A stretch of 8,993 nucleotides of DNA from Gemmatimonadaceae bacterium (GCA_025936015.1 JAICUE010000083.1:1-8993); one strand, 5' to 3'; counted from the stretch's first letter, positions 1-5,715 are shown. A program made the numbers and translations. The notes: a model not told the origin generated them from the letters alone.

Positions 1-247
1 GGACGAGCTGACGGGGCTCATAACGGCGAGCGCGCTGGTGAAGCCGACGAAGAGCGTGCACGACGTCGAGGCGTCGTCGGTGCGGAAGAAGATGAAGGAC
101 AAGGGATTCGCGCGCGGGGTCAACCGCGACGACGTGATCAATGGCGCGGCGGAGCTGGGTGTCCCGCTGGACGAGCACATCGCCTTCGTGATCGAGGCGA
201 TGCGCGGGGTCGCTCCGTCGATCGGGCTGGCGGGGGTCGCGGCCTGA
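1..247 (+). CDS. HD-domain phosphohydrolase, C-terminal part (5' end outside window)
   Basis: The reading frame is open from base 2 to a TGA at 245-247, giving 81 residues; the true start lies upstream of the window. The protein begins DELTGLITASALVKP and continues with KSVHDVEASSVRKKMKDK, FARGVNRDDVINGAAELGVP and LDEHIAFVIEAMRGVA. I recognise this as the C-terminal half of the small (about 190-residue) stand-alone HD/HDIG-type predicted hydrolases. In these proteins the DELTGL stretch follows the histidine/aspartate metal-binding residues. Those residues themselves are not in the window, so catalytic competence cannot be checked. HD enzymes are metal-dependent phosphohydrolases, usually on nucleotides; the substrate of this subgroup is unknown to me. 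An internal GTG at 38 is not a credible start because clear family sequence precedes it. The sigma factor gene follows on the same strand after 63 bases. Confidence 0.83.
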   Translation, partial: DELTGLITASALVKPTKSVHDVEASSVRKKMKDKGFARGVNRDDVINGAAELGVPLDEHIAFVIEAMRGVAPSIGLAGVAA

Positions 248-260
248 CGTTCGGCGTCAG
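244..260 (+). other. small stem-loop overlapping the HD gene stop codon
   Basis: CTGACG (244-249) and CGTCAG (255-260) form a perfect 6-bp stem around a TTCGG loop, overlapping the stop codon. There is no T-run after it, so it is not a convincing intrinsic terminator. It could be an mRNA 3'-end stabiliser or a weak terminator between the HD gene and the sigma operon. Confidence 0.3.
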
Positions 261-299
261 CCGCCAACGCACTTCCCGGCCGCTCAACGCGGCTGCGCC

Positions 300-303
300 G
301 AGG
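300..303 (+). promoter_or_regulatory. ribosome binding site supporting the sigma factor start
   Basis: GAGG lies 7 bases before the ATG at 311. It supports the long form of the sigma factor, including its unusual N-terminal extension. Confidence 0.5.
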
Positions 304-310
304 CGCGTAT

Positions 311-1000
311 ATGTGGCGTGACGAGGAACCGGATGTGACCGCGCGGCCCGCGCCGCTGCCGCAGGAGAGCGAGAACACTCGGCGCGATGCGTCGGTGCGC
401 GACAGCGCCTTACGCGTCGCCGCTCGCACCGAGCGTGACCGGACGCGGCCGGCCGCCGCGGAACCGCGAATCGACGACAGCGCACTGGTCGACGCAGCGC
501 GGCATGGCGACGATGCAGCGTTCGGGGCGCTCGTGCGTCTGCATCAGCGGCGGGCGTACGCCGTCGCGCGGGCGATCACGATCGAGCATGAGGACGCCGA
601 GGACGCGGTGCAGGATGCGTTTCTCCATGCGTACCGCGCGCTCGGCCGGTTCGACGCGGCGTATCCGTTCGGGGCATGGCTGGCGCGGATCGTCGCGAAC
701 GCCGCGCTCGACCTGGTGCGGCGGCGGCGGGTCCGCGTCACGGAGGAGATTCCGGCGAGTGCGGCGCTCCCCTTCCGCGACCCGGCGGAAAGCGCTGAAC
801 TGAAGTCGCGGTTGCAGGACGCACTTGCGGCACTGCCCGCGCGGCAACGCGCGGTACTCGTCCTTCACGACATCGAGGGCTATCGCCATGCGGAGATCGG
901 CGACATGCTCGAAATGCCGGAGGGAACGGCACGATCGGACCTGCACCATGCGCGGACGCTGATGCGCCGCGCGCTCGACGACCTGAGGAACACGCGATGA
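311..1000 (+). CDS. ECF (sigma-70 family) RNA polymerase sigma factor with N-terminal extension
   Basis: The 229-residue protein is an extracytoplasmic-function sigma factor. It would direct RNA polymerase to a small stress regulon. Region 2 spans about residues 56-125, starting DDSALVDAARHGDDAAFGAL and including the core-binding helix DAEDAVQDAFLHAYRAL (95-111). Region 4 occupies roughly residues 165-225, with LPARQRAVLVLHDIEGYRHAEIGDML and the recognition-helix region EGTARSDLHHAR. The usual 'GTVKSRLHRAR' pattern is altered to GTARSDLHHAR, so promoter recognition may differ. The first 55 residues are polar, arginine-rich and probably disordered; most ECF sigmas begin near residue 55 here. 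The ATG at 311 is used because GAGG sits 7 bases upstream. The stop overlaps the next ATG (ATGA), showing coupling to the membrane protein that is its probable anti-sigma. Confidence 0.9.
   Translation: MWRDEEPDVTARPAPLPQESENTRRDASVRDSALRVAARTERDRTRPAAAEPRIDDSALVDAARHGDDAAFGALVRLHQRRAYAVARAITIEHEDAEDAVQDAFLHAYRALGRFDAAYPFGAWLARIVANAALDLVRRRRVRVTEEIPASAALPFRDPAESAELKSRLQDALAALPARQRAVLVLHDIEGYRHAEIGDMLEMPEGTARSDLHHARTLMRRALDDLRNTR
985..989 (+). promoter_or_regulatory. ribosome binding site of the anti-sigma-like gene
   Basis: GAGGA lies 7 bases before the ATG at 997, inside the end of the sigma gene. It fixes the overlapping start and allows translational coupling. Confidence 0.6.
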
Positions 1001-1368
1001 GCGACAACGAGCTTCAGTTTCCGGACGACCGCCCCGATCGCGAGATCGGCGATGCGCTGCGGCCGCTGCTCCTGCCTGACGGCGGTGAGGCGGCGGAGTA
1101 CTGGAACGGTCTCGAGCAGCGGATCATGCGTGGCATCGCCGAGGAACGAAGCTCGCCGTGGAGCGTGCTCGCGTCGTGGACGCGTCCGGCGGCGATCGCT
1201 GCCGCGCTGCTGCTCGCCGCGGCCTCGCTCGCGCTGACGCAGATGCGCCACGAGGAAGCGGCGGTCGCTTACGGTGCGATCGCCGAGGAGCAGTTCACCG
1301 TCCCCGAGGCATCGGCGACACCGACGGCCGGCGCTGACGTGACCGTCCGCATGCTGCTGGAGCACTGA
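997..1368 (+). CDS. single-pass membrane protein, probable anti-sigma factor
   Basis: This 123-residue protein has a soluble N-terminal half with an amphipathic stretch (DREIGDALRPLLLP and EYWNGLEQRIMRGIAEE, about residues 14-50). One hydrophobic segment follows at about 64-81 (PAAIAAALLLAAASLALT), then a short Ala/Thr-rich tail that would face the periplasm. A cytosolic domain, one membrane helix and a position directly after an ECF sigma gene match an anti-sigma factor that holds the sigma at the inner membrane. There is no HxxxCxxC zinc anti-sigma motif, so it would be a ZAS-less (CnrY- or RskA-like) type. The family assignment rests on context and topology; I see no diagnostic motif. It overlaps the sigma gene by 4 bases and the next gene by 1 base (TGATG), so the three are almost certainly co-transcribed. 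Confidence 0.7.
   Translation: MSDNELQFPDDRPDREIGDALRPLLLPDGGEAAEYWNGLEQRIMRGIAEERSSPWSVLASWTRPAAIAAALLLAAASLALTQMRHEEAAVAYGAIAEEQFTVPEASATPTAGADVTVRMLLEH
1359..1362 (+). promoter_or_regulatory. ribosome binding site of the Spy/CnrX-like gene
   Basis: GGAG lies 5 bases before the ATG at 1368, within the end of the preceding gene. It supports the 1-base overlapping start. Confidence 0.5.
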
Positions 1369-1772
1369 TGCACAGCCCGCGTTCGACCCGGAGCCTCGCG
1401 CTCGCCTTCGTCCTCGGTGCGCTGCTCGTCGGCGGCGTGCTCGGCTTCACCGCCGACCGGGTGTTCGCCCGCGACGACGCGTGCGCGCGCTACTTCACGC
1501 GAAGCGAGCTGCGGAAGCGCTTCGCCGACCGGCTCGAGCTGACTCCGGTGCAGCGGGCGAAGGTCGATTCGATCCTCGACGCGAAGCGTGTGGCGATGGA
1601 CTCGATCCAGGCCCCGGTGAAAGCGGCGATGGCCGCGGTGAGCGACTCGACGACGCGTCGCATCGAGGGCGTGCTCGATGCCAAGCAGCGCCGGGAGTTC
1701 GCCGAGATGCGTGCCGACCGCGACCGCCGCGACCGCGCCGATTCGGCGGCCAGGGCGGTGCGGAAGGACTAG
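1368..1772 (+). CDS. membrane-anchored Spy/CpxP/CnrX-like periplasmic protein
   Basis: The 134-residue product has an N-terminal hydrophobic segment (about residues 9-28, LALAFVLGALLVGGVLGF). It acts as a membrane anchor or uncleaved signal. A charged helical periplasmic domain follows. That domain has LTPVQRAKVDSILDAK (58-73) and a second related stretch, VLDAKQRREFAEM (about 104-116). Two L-T-x-x-Q-like helices are typical of the Spy/CpxP/CnrX (heavy-metal resistance, periplasmic sensor) group. Behind an ECF sigma and a likely anti-sigma, it probably senses or modulates the envelope signal. Unlike CnrX-type metal sensors it has no histidine after the anchor except none in the helical domain, and Met is sparse; metal binding is therefore not supported, and a chaperone-like or generic envelope-stress sensor is equally possible. 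It ends 40 bases before the convergent exbD. Confidence 0.68.
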   Translation: MHSPRSTRSLALAFVLGALLVGGVLGFTADRVFARDDACARYFTRSELRKRFADRLELTPVQRAKVDSILDAKRVAMDSIQAPVKAAMAAVSDSTTRRIEGVLDAKQRREFAEMRADRDRRDRADSAARAVRKD

Positions 1773-1779
1773 CCGGCAG

Positions 1780-1787
1780 CGTTAGGC
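1780..1787 (+). repeat. CGTTAGGC octamer, copy 1 (convergent gap)
   Basis: It lies 8 bases after the Spy/CnrX-like stop codon, in the 40-base gap between that gene and the convergent exbD. No hairpin plus T-run terminator is visible in this gap. Confidence 0.8.
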
Positions 1788-1812
1788 AGGCGCGGCTCCG
1801 TGGAGGGCAGGG

Positions 1813-2217
1813 TCAGGGTTTACGGTTTCCGGGTGTCACGCCGATGACCTTCACGCCGGCGCCCCGGGCCGCATCCATCGCCGCGATCACGGACTCGTAG
1901 CGCACCCCCGGTTCGGCGCCGACGAAGATCGTTCTATCAGGACGGTTCCTGTAGACCTCGCGAAGCCTGGCAACGAGCGATCGCTCATCATCGAGCGACT
2001 CGCCATTCAACAGGAAACCATGGACTGCGCGCACCGTCAGCGAGATGGACGGTACGCCGTCGATCCCCGATGACGGCTGCGGCAGCTGCGCGTCCATTGT
2101 TCGCCGCGAGAGCGGCAGCGCGACGAGGAAGCTGACCAGCAAGACCAGCAGCACGTCGATCATCGGCGTCACGTTAGGCTCGGCGACTACGCCGCGGCCG
2201 TGCGTCGCGGCGCTCAT
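1813..2217 (-). CDS. exbD: ExbD/TolR family biopolymer transport protein
   Basis: The 134-residue protein is an ExbD/TolR-type subunit of a proton-motive-force-driven inner-membrane motor. It has a short cytosolic N-terminus and then the hallmark EPNVTPMIDVLLVLLVSFLV. The conserved membrane aspartate, D21, sits at the start of the single transmembrane helix (about 19-37). A periplasmic domain follows, including SISLTVRAVHGFLLNGE and the C-terminal GVRYESVIAAMDAARGAGVKVIGV, which is the typical ExbD fold end. Length is normal for the family. Its ATG overlaps the tonB stop (ATGA) and has no clear Shine-Dalgarno of its own, so translation is probably coupled to tonB. It would work with an ExbB-type pentamer, but no exbB is in the window. 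TolR remains an alternative, though the tonB neighbour favours ExbD. Confidence 0.9.
   Translation of the reverse strand: MSAATHGRGVVAEPNVTPMIDVLLVLLVSFLVALPLSRRTMDAQLPQPSSGIDGVPSISLTVRAVHGFLLNGESLDDERSLVARLREVYRNRPDRTIFVGAEPGVRYESVIAAMDAARGAGVKVIGVTPGNRKP
2172..2179 (+). repeat. CGTTAGGC octamer, copy 2 (inside exbD)
   Basis: Read on the coding (minus) strand it is GCCTAACG, in frame as (G)CCT-AAC-G, encoding the Pro-Asn of EPNVTPMID. CCT is a rare proline codon in this GC-rich sequence. Confidence 0.8.
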
Positions 2218-2942
2218 TGCGCACCACGGGCGATGTCGAAGCGGAACGACCGCTCGACGAGGGTACGGACGCGGCGACCGGCGACCTCGCCCGGCGTGAA
2301 CCGCGACTCGCGAAGCGCGGCGACGACGGCCTTGGTGAAGAGCTCGTGACTCGAGTCGAGGACGCGGACTGACGATGGTTCGACGCGGCCGAGGGTGTCG
2401 ATGACGAAGCGCACCAGGACGGTGCCGGTGATCCCGGCGTCGCGGAGCATCGCGGGATAGCGGGGGGTGCGATCGACGAGGGTACGGACCGGTGAGTCGA
2501 CGACCGCGTCGCCGGCGACGCCGGCGCCCGCGCCGCTCACCCGCACCCCACCGTTAGGCAGCTCCGCGCCGATCGCCGAGAGGAGCGAGCTGTCGCTGCC
2601 GGCGGCGGGGGTGGCGGCGCCGGTGGCCGGAAGAGGTGGCAGGACGGTGGACGGAATGTCGAACGACGGAACCGTTGGCACCGCCGGGACGGCCGGGACG
2701 GCCGGCGGCGGGTCGCCGGCCGGCTGCCCCCGGCGAGTGTCGCGGTCCGTCGCCCCGTGGCTCGGCGGCGGCGCGAGGCGAACAGGCGTCGTGTGATCAT
2801 GCACGAACATCGGCACGGGTGTCGCCTTCGCGGTCGCGGCGACGACGACACCGATGATCGCCACGTGGACCGCGATACTGACGACTCCGCCCCACGCCGA
2901 TTTCTTCCGCTGCGCTCCCGTCTCCGGCAGTTGCTCGAGCAT
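2214..2942 (-). CDS. tonB: TonB family energy transducer
   Basis: The 242-residue protein would link the inner-membrane ExbB/ExbD motor to outer-membrane TonB-dependent transporters. A cytosolic N-terminus (MLEQLPETGAQRKKS) precedes a transmembrane helix at about 17-37. That helix keeps Ser22 and His26 at the S-x-x-x-H spacing seen in the TonB signal anchor. A Pro/Ala/Val-rich periplasmic spacer follows (PPPAVPAVPAVPTVPS). The TonB C-terminal domain closes the protein: TPRYPAMLRDAGITGTVLV, then RFVIDTLGRV, HELFTKAVVAALRESRFTPG and VERSFRFDI. I chose the ATG at 2942 because GGAGGG sits 4 bases upstream; an in-frame GTG at 2978 would add 12 residues but has no ribosome binding site. It overlaps exbD, and the csbD terminator upstream implies its own promoter between 2943 and 3068. 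Confidence 0.9.
   Translation of the reverse strand: MLEQLPETGAQRKKSAWGGVVSIAVHVAIIGVVVAATAKATPVPMFVHDHTTPVRLAPPPSHGATDRDTRRGQPAGDPPPAVPAVPAVPTVPSFDIPSTVLPPLPATGAATPAAGSDSSLLSAIGAELPNGGVRVSGAGAGVAGDAVVDSPVRTLVDRTPRYPAMLRDAGITGTVLVRFVIDTLGRVEPSSVRVLDSSHELFTKAVVAALRESRFTPGEVAGRRVRTLVERSFRFDIARGAQ
2552..2559 (+). repeat. CGTTAGGC octamer, copy 3 (inside tonB)
   Basis: On the coding strand it again falls as CCT-AAC, here within Leu-Pro-Asn-Gly-Gly of the poorly conserved spacer. Protein constraint on these two codons should be low at this site. Confidence 0.8.
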
Positions 2943-2946
2943 CGCG

Positions 2947-2952
2947 CCCTCC
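2947..2952 (-). promoter_or_regulatory. ribosome binding site that decides the tonB start
   Basis: GGAGGG on the minus strand lies 4 bases before the ATG at 2942. It favours this ATG over the upstream GTG at 2978. Confidence 0.75.
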
Positions 2953-3068
2953 GGTGAGTGAAGTGAACCAACCCTCACCGGGACGATAGGAGCCTGCTGT
3001 TACGCCATCGTGTCGCGAAGATTACGCGTTGGTGAACGACACGTTAGGTGATGTTGATCGTGCGCATG
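2953..3068 (-). promoter_or_regulatory. tonB upstream region (probable promoter-bearing gap)
   Basis: This stretch lies between the csbD terminator and the tonB ribosome binding site, so the tonB promoter is expected here. I cannot identify a convincing -35/-10 pair; TAATCT on the minus strand near 3019 is the closest -10-like sequence. A one-mismatch octamer relative, CGTTAGGT, sits at 3042-3049. Confidence 0.35.
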
Positions 3069-3111
3069 AAAAACGCGACGGGCGGCGAAGCATCGCTTCG
3101 CCGCCCGTCGC
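3069..3111 (-). terminator. rho-independent terminator of the csbD-like gene
   Basis: A perfect 16-bp stem (3075-3090 with 3096-3111, strand arm GCGACGGGCGGCGAAG) closes a 5-base loop. On the minus strand it is followed directly by G and five Ts (3073-3069). It lies 19 bases beyond the csbD-like stop codon. It would stop transcription before tonB. On the plus strand the downstream sequence is only weakly T-rich (TTCCTTTC). Confidence 0.9.
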
Positions 3112-3130
3112 TTCCTTTCGGAGAAGGGGC

Positions 3131-3337
3131 TCAGACGTTCTCGTCGAGCTTCCGCTGCGCTTCTCCCACCTTCTGCTGGGCCTTGCCGGCGAGGCGCTCG
3201 CCTTTGCCCTTGAGCTCCTGGCTCTGATTGCCAGTGAGATCGCCGACGTTGTCGCGAATCGCGCCCTTGGCTTCGCGGGCCTTGCCCTTCACTTCGTTCT
3301 CCGCACCGCGCTGGGTAAGATCCTTGTCGTTGTTCAT
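3131..3337 (-). CDS. CsbD family stress-associated protein
   Basis: A small, very hydrophilic 68-residue protein, MNNDKDLTQRGAENEVKGKA followed by REAKGAIRDNVGDLTGNQSQ, ELKGKGERLAGKAQQKVGEA and QRKLDENV. The repeated KGKA/AKG pattern, the central GD-x-TGN segment and the length are those of CsbD-like proteins (about 60-75 residues). These are cytosolic, heat-stable proteins induced by general stress; their biochemical role is unknown. Two in-frame ATGs exist (3352 and 3337). I chose 3337 because GGAG lies 6 bases before it, whereas the upstream ATG has none. It is a single-gene transcription unit: divergent from kup and ended by the strong terminator at 3069-3111. Confidence 0.88.
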   Translation of the reverse strand: MNNDKDLTQRGAENEVKGKAREAKGAIRDNVGDLTGNQSQELKGKGERLAGKAQQKVGEAQRKLDENV

Positions 3338-3343
3338 TGGATT

Positions 3344-3347
3344 CTCC
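3344..3347 (-). promoter_or_regulatory. ribosome binding site that decides the csbD-like start
   Basis: GGAG on the minus strand is separated from the ATG at 3337 by AATCCA. It overlaps the codons of the alternative longer form. Confidence 0.65.
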
Positions 3348-3356
3348 GTCATGAGT

Positions 3357-3366
3357 CACGTACGTG
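3357..3366. promoter_or_regulatory. perfect palindrome CACGTACGTG, possible operator
   Basis: A 10-bp perfect palindrome lies 20 bases upstream of the csbD-like start codon. Its position would overlap the leader or promoter of that gene, as expected for a dimeric repressor site. No regulator can be assigned. Confidence 0.35.
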
Positions 3367-3381
3367 GTATCCGTCACCAGC

Positions 3382-3399
3382 CAGCGCCCCACGGCGCTG
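3382..3399 (-). other. leader hairpin upstream of the csbD-like gene
   Basis: CAGCGCC (3382-3388) and GGCGCTG (3393-3399) form a 7-bp GC-rich stem with a 4-base loop. No T-run follows on either strand, so it is not a standard terminator. If transcribed it lies about 45 bases before the csbD-like start. Confidence 0.35.
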
Positions 3400-3589
3400 C
3401 TTCCGTGGACCCTTCAAGGGCAAGCGTCGTGCCCATATCCTGGCAACAGCCAGCCTGCACCACGGCGGGCGCGGCGGTAGATTTCGTGAGCCACGGCACG
3501 GCCTACGCGTCAGCGGTCTCGTATGCGCGTTCGTCCGTGCCTTTGTGTTGTGCCAGAAGTCTTCACGGTGTGATCGAGCAGTGCACTTC

Positions 3590-3640
3590 ATGAACAACGA
3601 TGCGCCCGCCGCGCGCGAAGGCCAGCGGCGACGCCAGTGA
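3590..3640 (+). other. 16-codon ORF overlapping the kup start (possible leader peptide)
   Basis: ATG at 3590 opens MNNDAPAAREGQRRRQ, whose TGA (3638-3640) overlaps the kup GTG at 3637 (GTGA). The arrangement would permit translational coupling of kup, which lacks a well-spaced Shine-Dalgarno. No good ribosome binding site precedes this ATG, so it may be chance. Confidence 0.25.
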
Positions 3641-5664
3641 CCGATACAGCAACGACACCCGCAGCACCGGAACCAGGCGCGCCGCCCGCAACAACCGCGG
3701 CGGCGTCCCCCGCTGACCCCGAACATTCCGCCGCCGGCGGGGCGACACCGCGCAGCAGCTTCGCGCTGCGGCCGCACGTCGAAGGCCGGCCGACCGGCCG
3801 CCGGCTTGCCTTATTAGGCCTAACGGCGCTCGGCGTCGTCTATGGTGACATCGGGACAAGCCCGCTGTACGCGGTGCGCGAGTGCTTCAAGCCGGAATAC
3901 GGGCTCGCCGTCAACGAGGCCAACGTCCACGGGATTCTCTCCCTGATCGTCTGGTCGCTGATTCTCGTCGTCAGCGTGAAATACATCGTCTTCATCATGA
4001 AGGCGGACAATCGCGGCGAGGGTGGCATCCTCGCCCTCCTCGCCCTCCTCCTCCAGCGAACCCACCGGACCGCCGACTCGAAGACGCGCGCCCTGCTCGT
4101 CGCGCTCGGGCTGTTCGGCGCGGCTCTGCTCTACGGTGACGGGATCATCACCCCCGCCGTGTCCGTGCTGTCAGCAGTCGAAGGCATCGAAGTCGCGACC
4201 CCGGCGTTCGCGCACTGGGTCGTGCCGCTGACGCTCGTGATCCTGTTCGGGCTGTTCATGCTGCAGAAACTCGGCACCGGACGCGTCGGCGGGACGTTCG
4301 GACCGGTGATGCTGATCTGGTTTCTCTCGATCGGCGCACTCGGCGTGCGCGAGCTCGTCAGCAACCCGGCTGTGCTCGCGGCGATCAACCCGTGGTACGC
4401 GGTCAGTTTCTTCTTCGAGCACAACCTCCGCGCCTTCTTCGTCCTCGGCGCCGTCGTGCTCGCGGTGACCGGGGCCGAAGCGCTCTACGCCGACATGGGA
4501 CATTTCGGCAAGCGTCCGATCCGGCTCGCGTGGTTCGCGATCGCGCTGCCATGCCTGCTCCTCAACTATTTCGGGCAGGGCGCGCTCGTGCTGCGCGGGG
4601 GGATCGCGGCCGCGGCGAATCCGTTCTACATGCTGACCCCGAAGCCGCTGTTGATCCCGATGGTCATTCTCGCCACGATGGCGGCGATCATCGCGTCGCA
4701 GGCATTGATCTCCGGTGCGTTCTCGCTGACCCAGCAAAGCGTGCAGCTCGGCTACTCGCCTCGCGTGCAGATCATCCACACCTCGCGGAAGGAAGTCGGG
4801 CAGGTGTACATCCCCGAGGTCAACGCGGCACTGATGGTCGGGTGCCTCGTCCTCGTTCTCGCCTTCCGCAGCTCGAGTGCGCTCGCCGCGGCGTACGGGA
4901 TCGCGGTGACCGGGACGATGGCGATCACGTCGATTCTCTATGCGGTCGTGGCACGCTCGCGGTGGGGCTGGTCCAGGCTGGCCGTCGGTGCGCTGACGAC
5001 GCTCTTCCTCCTCGTCGACATCGCGTTCCTCGTCGCGAACGCGGTGAAAGTCGAGTTCGGAGGCTGGGTGCCGCTGGTGATCGCGATCGTGATCTACACG
5101 TTGATGAGCACCTGGAAGCTCGGTCGAAAACAGCTCGGCGAGCTGCTGCAGCGCGGCTCGCTGCCATTGAGCCTCTTTCTCGAGGATGTCGAGCGCCGCA
5201 AGCCGCCGCGCGTCCCGGGCACCGCGGTGTTCATGACGTCATCCGCGGACGGCGCGCCGGTCGTGCTGCTCCATCATGTGAAGCACAACAAGGTGCTCCA
5301 CCAGCAGGTGGTGCTGATGTCGGTGCAGTCGGAGGAAGTGCCGGAGATTCCCGGGGACGAACGCGTCACACTCGAGGGCCTGGGCCAGGGGTTTTTCCGG
5401 CTGCGCGCGCGGTACGGCTTCATGGAATCACCCGACGTCGAAGAGATTCTCATCTGCGCGGCCGAGGCGGGACTGCGGGCGCGACCGCAGGAGACGAGCT
5501 TCTACCTCGGCCGCGAGCGGCTCATCCCGCGATCCAAGGGCGGGATGATGCAATGGCGGAAGAAGCTGTTCGTCCTGATGTCGCGCAACGCCCGGTCGGC
5601 GACGGAGTTCTTCAACATCCCGCCGAACCGCGTCGTCGAGCTCGGGACGCAGCTCGAGTTCTAG
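3637..5664 (+). CDS. kup: Kup-type potassium uptake transporter
   Basis: The 675-residue protein belongs to the Kup/HAK/KT family, inner-membrane K+:H+ symporters. After a low-complexity Ala/Pro/Thr N-terminus (about 1-50) comes the family signature GVVYGDIGTSPLY (66-78) in the first membrane helix. KADNRGEGGILALLALL and LYGDGIITPAVSVLSAVEG follow, with about 12 hydrophobic segments up to roughly residue 490. A cytosolic C-terminal domain then runs to FNIPPNRVVELGTQLEF. Length slightly exceeds the usual 620-640 because of the N-terminal tail. GTG at 3637 is the only usable start ahead of the signature. Its Shine-Dalgarno is weak (GAAGG about 15 bases upstream). In the first helix three rare leucine codons (TTA, TTA, CTA) carry the octamer motif. 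It converges with the S51 gene after 51 bases. Confidence 0.95.
   Translation: MTDTATTPAAPEPGAPPATTAAASPADPEHSAAGGATPRSSFALRPHVEGRPTGRRLALLGLTALGVVYGDIGTSPLYAVRECFKPEYGLAVNEANVHGILSLIVWSLILVVSVKYIVFIMKADNRGEGGILALLALLLQRTHRTADSKTRALLVALGLFGAALLYGDGIITPAVSVLSAVEGIEVATPAFAHWVVPLTLVILFGLFMLQKLGTGRVGGTFGPVMLIWFLSIGALGVRELVSNPAVLAAINPWYAVSFFFEHNLRAFFVLGAVVLAVTGAEALYADMGHFGKRPIRLAWFAIALPCLLLNYFGQGALVLRGGIAAAANPFYMLTPKPLLIPMVILATMAAIIASQALISGAFSLTQQSVQLGYSPRVQIIHTSRKEVGQVYIPEVNAALMVGCLVLVLAFRSSSALAAAYGIAVTGTMAITSILYAVVARSRWGWSRLAVGALTTLFLLVDIAFLVANAVKVEFGGWVPLVIAIVIYTLMSTWKLGRKQLGELLQRGSLPLSLFLEDVERRKPPRVPGTAVFMTSSADGAPVVLLHHVKHNKVLHQQVVLMSVQSEEVPEIPGDERVTLEGLGQGFFRLRARYGFMESPDVEEILICAAEAGLRARPQETSFYLGRERLIPRSKGGMMQWRKKLFVLMSRNARSATEFFNIPPNRVVELGTQLEF
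3814..3825 (-). repeat. CGTTAGGC octamer, copy 4, within palindrome TTAGGCCTAA (inside kup)
   Basis: GCCTAACG on the plus strand (3818-3825) overlaps an opposing TTAGGC (3814-3819), making the perfect palindrome TTAGGCCTAA. It encodes Leu-Gly-Leu-Thr through TTA-GGC-CTA-ACG, with another TTA just before, in a gene that otherwise uses CTC/CTG for leucine. Confidence 0.8.
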
Positions 5665-5715
5665 CGGCGACCGCCAGGCCGCTCGCGCTGGTACAGCGTT
5701 AGGCCTGACGGTCAG
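5665..5715. other. convergent gap between kup and the S51 gene, with a short inverted repeat
   Basis: The 51 bases contain octamer copy 5 and, right after it, CTGAC-G-GTCAG (5705-5715), an inverted repeat too tight to be a normal terminator stem. No T-run is present on either strand. How transcription ends here is not evident from sequence. Confidence 0.4.
5697..5704 (+). repeat. CGTTAGGC octamer, copy 5 (convergent gap)
   Basis: It lies 33 bases past the kup stop and 12 bases before the stop of the opposing S51 gene. Its position mirrors copy 1 in the other convergent gap. Confidence 0.8.

Larger units (their letters stand above)
3338..3636. promoter_or_regulatory. divergent gap between the csbD-like gene and kup
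   Basis: About 300 bases must hold both the csbD-like and kup promoters. I see no clean consensus -35/-10 pair. It contains a perfect palindrome (3357-3366), a 7-bp hairpin (3382-3399), a short inverted repeat CCCTTCAAGGG (3411-3421) and CTGGC-AACA-GCCAG (about 3439-3452). I looked for a c-di-AMP (ydaO-type) riboswitch ahead of kup and found no recognisable conserved core. A 16-codon ORF (3590-3640) overlaps the kup start. Confidence 0.45.

Noticed and set aside
2686..2712. short GGGACGGCC-type repeat in tonB
   Set aside because: It is the coding counterpart of the Pro-Ala-Val repeats in the periplasmic spacer and is common in TonB genes.
3338..3636. c-di-AMP (ydaO-type) riboswitch ahead of kup
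   Set aside because: Such switches control potassium transporters in other bacteria, but I could not find the conserved core motifs on the plus strand.
3029..3640. 203-codon plus-strand frame across the csbD-like gene and the divergent gap
   Set aside because: It reads antisense through csbD and its terminator hairpin and shows no recognisable protein. Only its last 16 codons were kept as a possible leader peptide.
4392..5702. 436-codon open frame on the plus strand within kup
   Set aside because: It lies in another frame of kup and is Arg/Ala-rich low-complexity sequence. Kup accounts for the coding signal.
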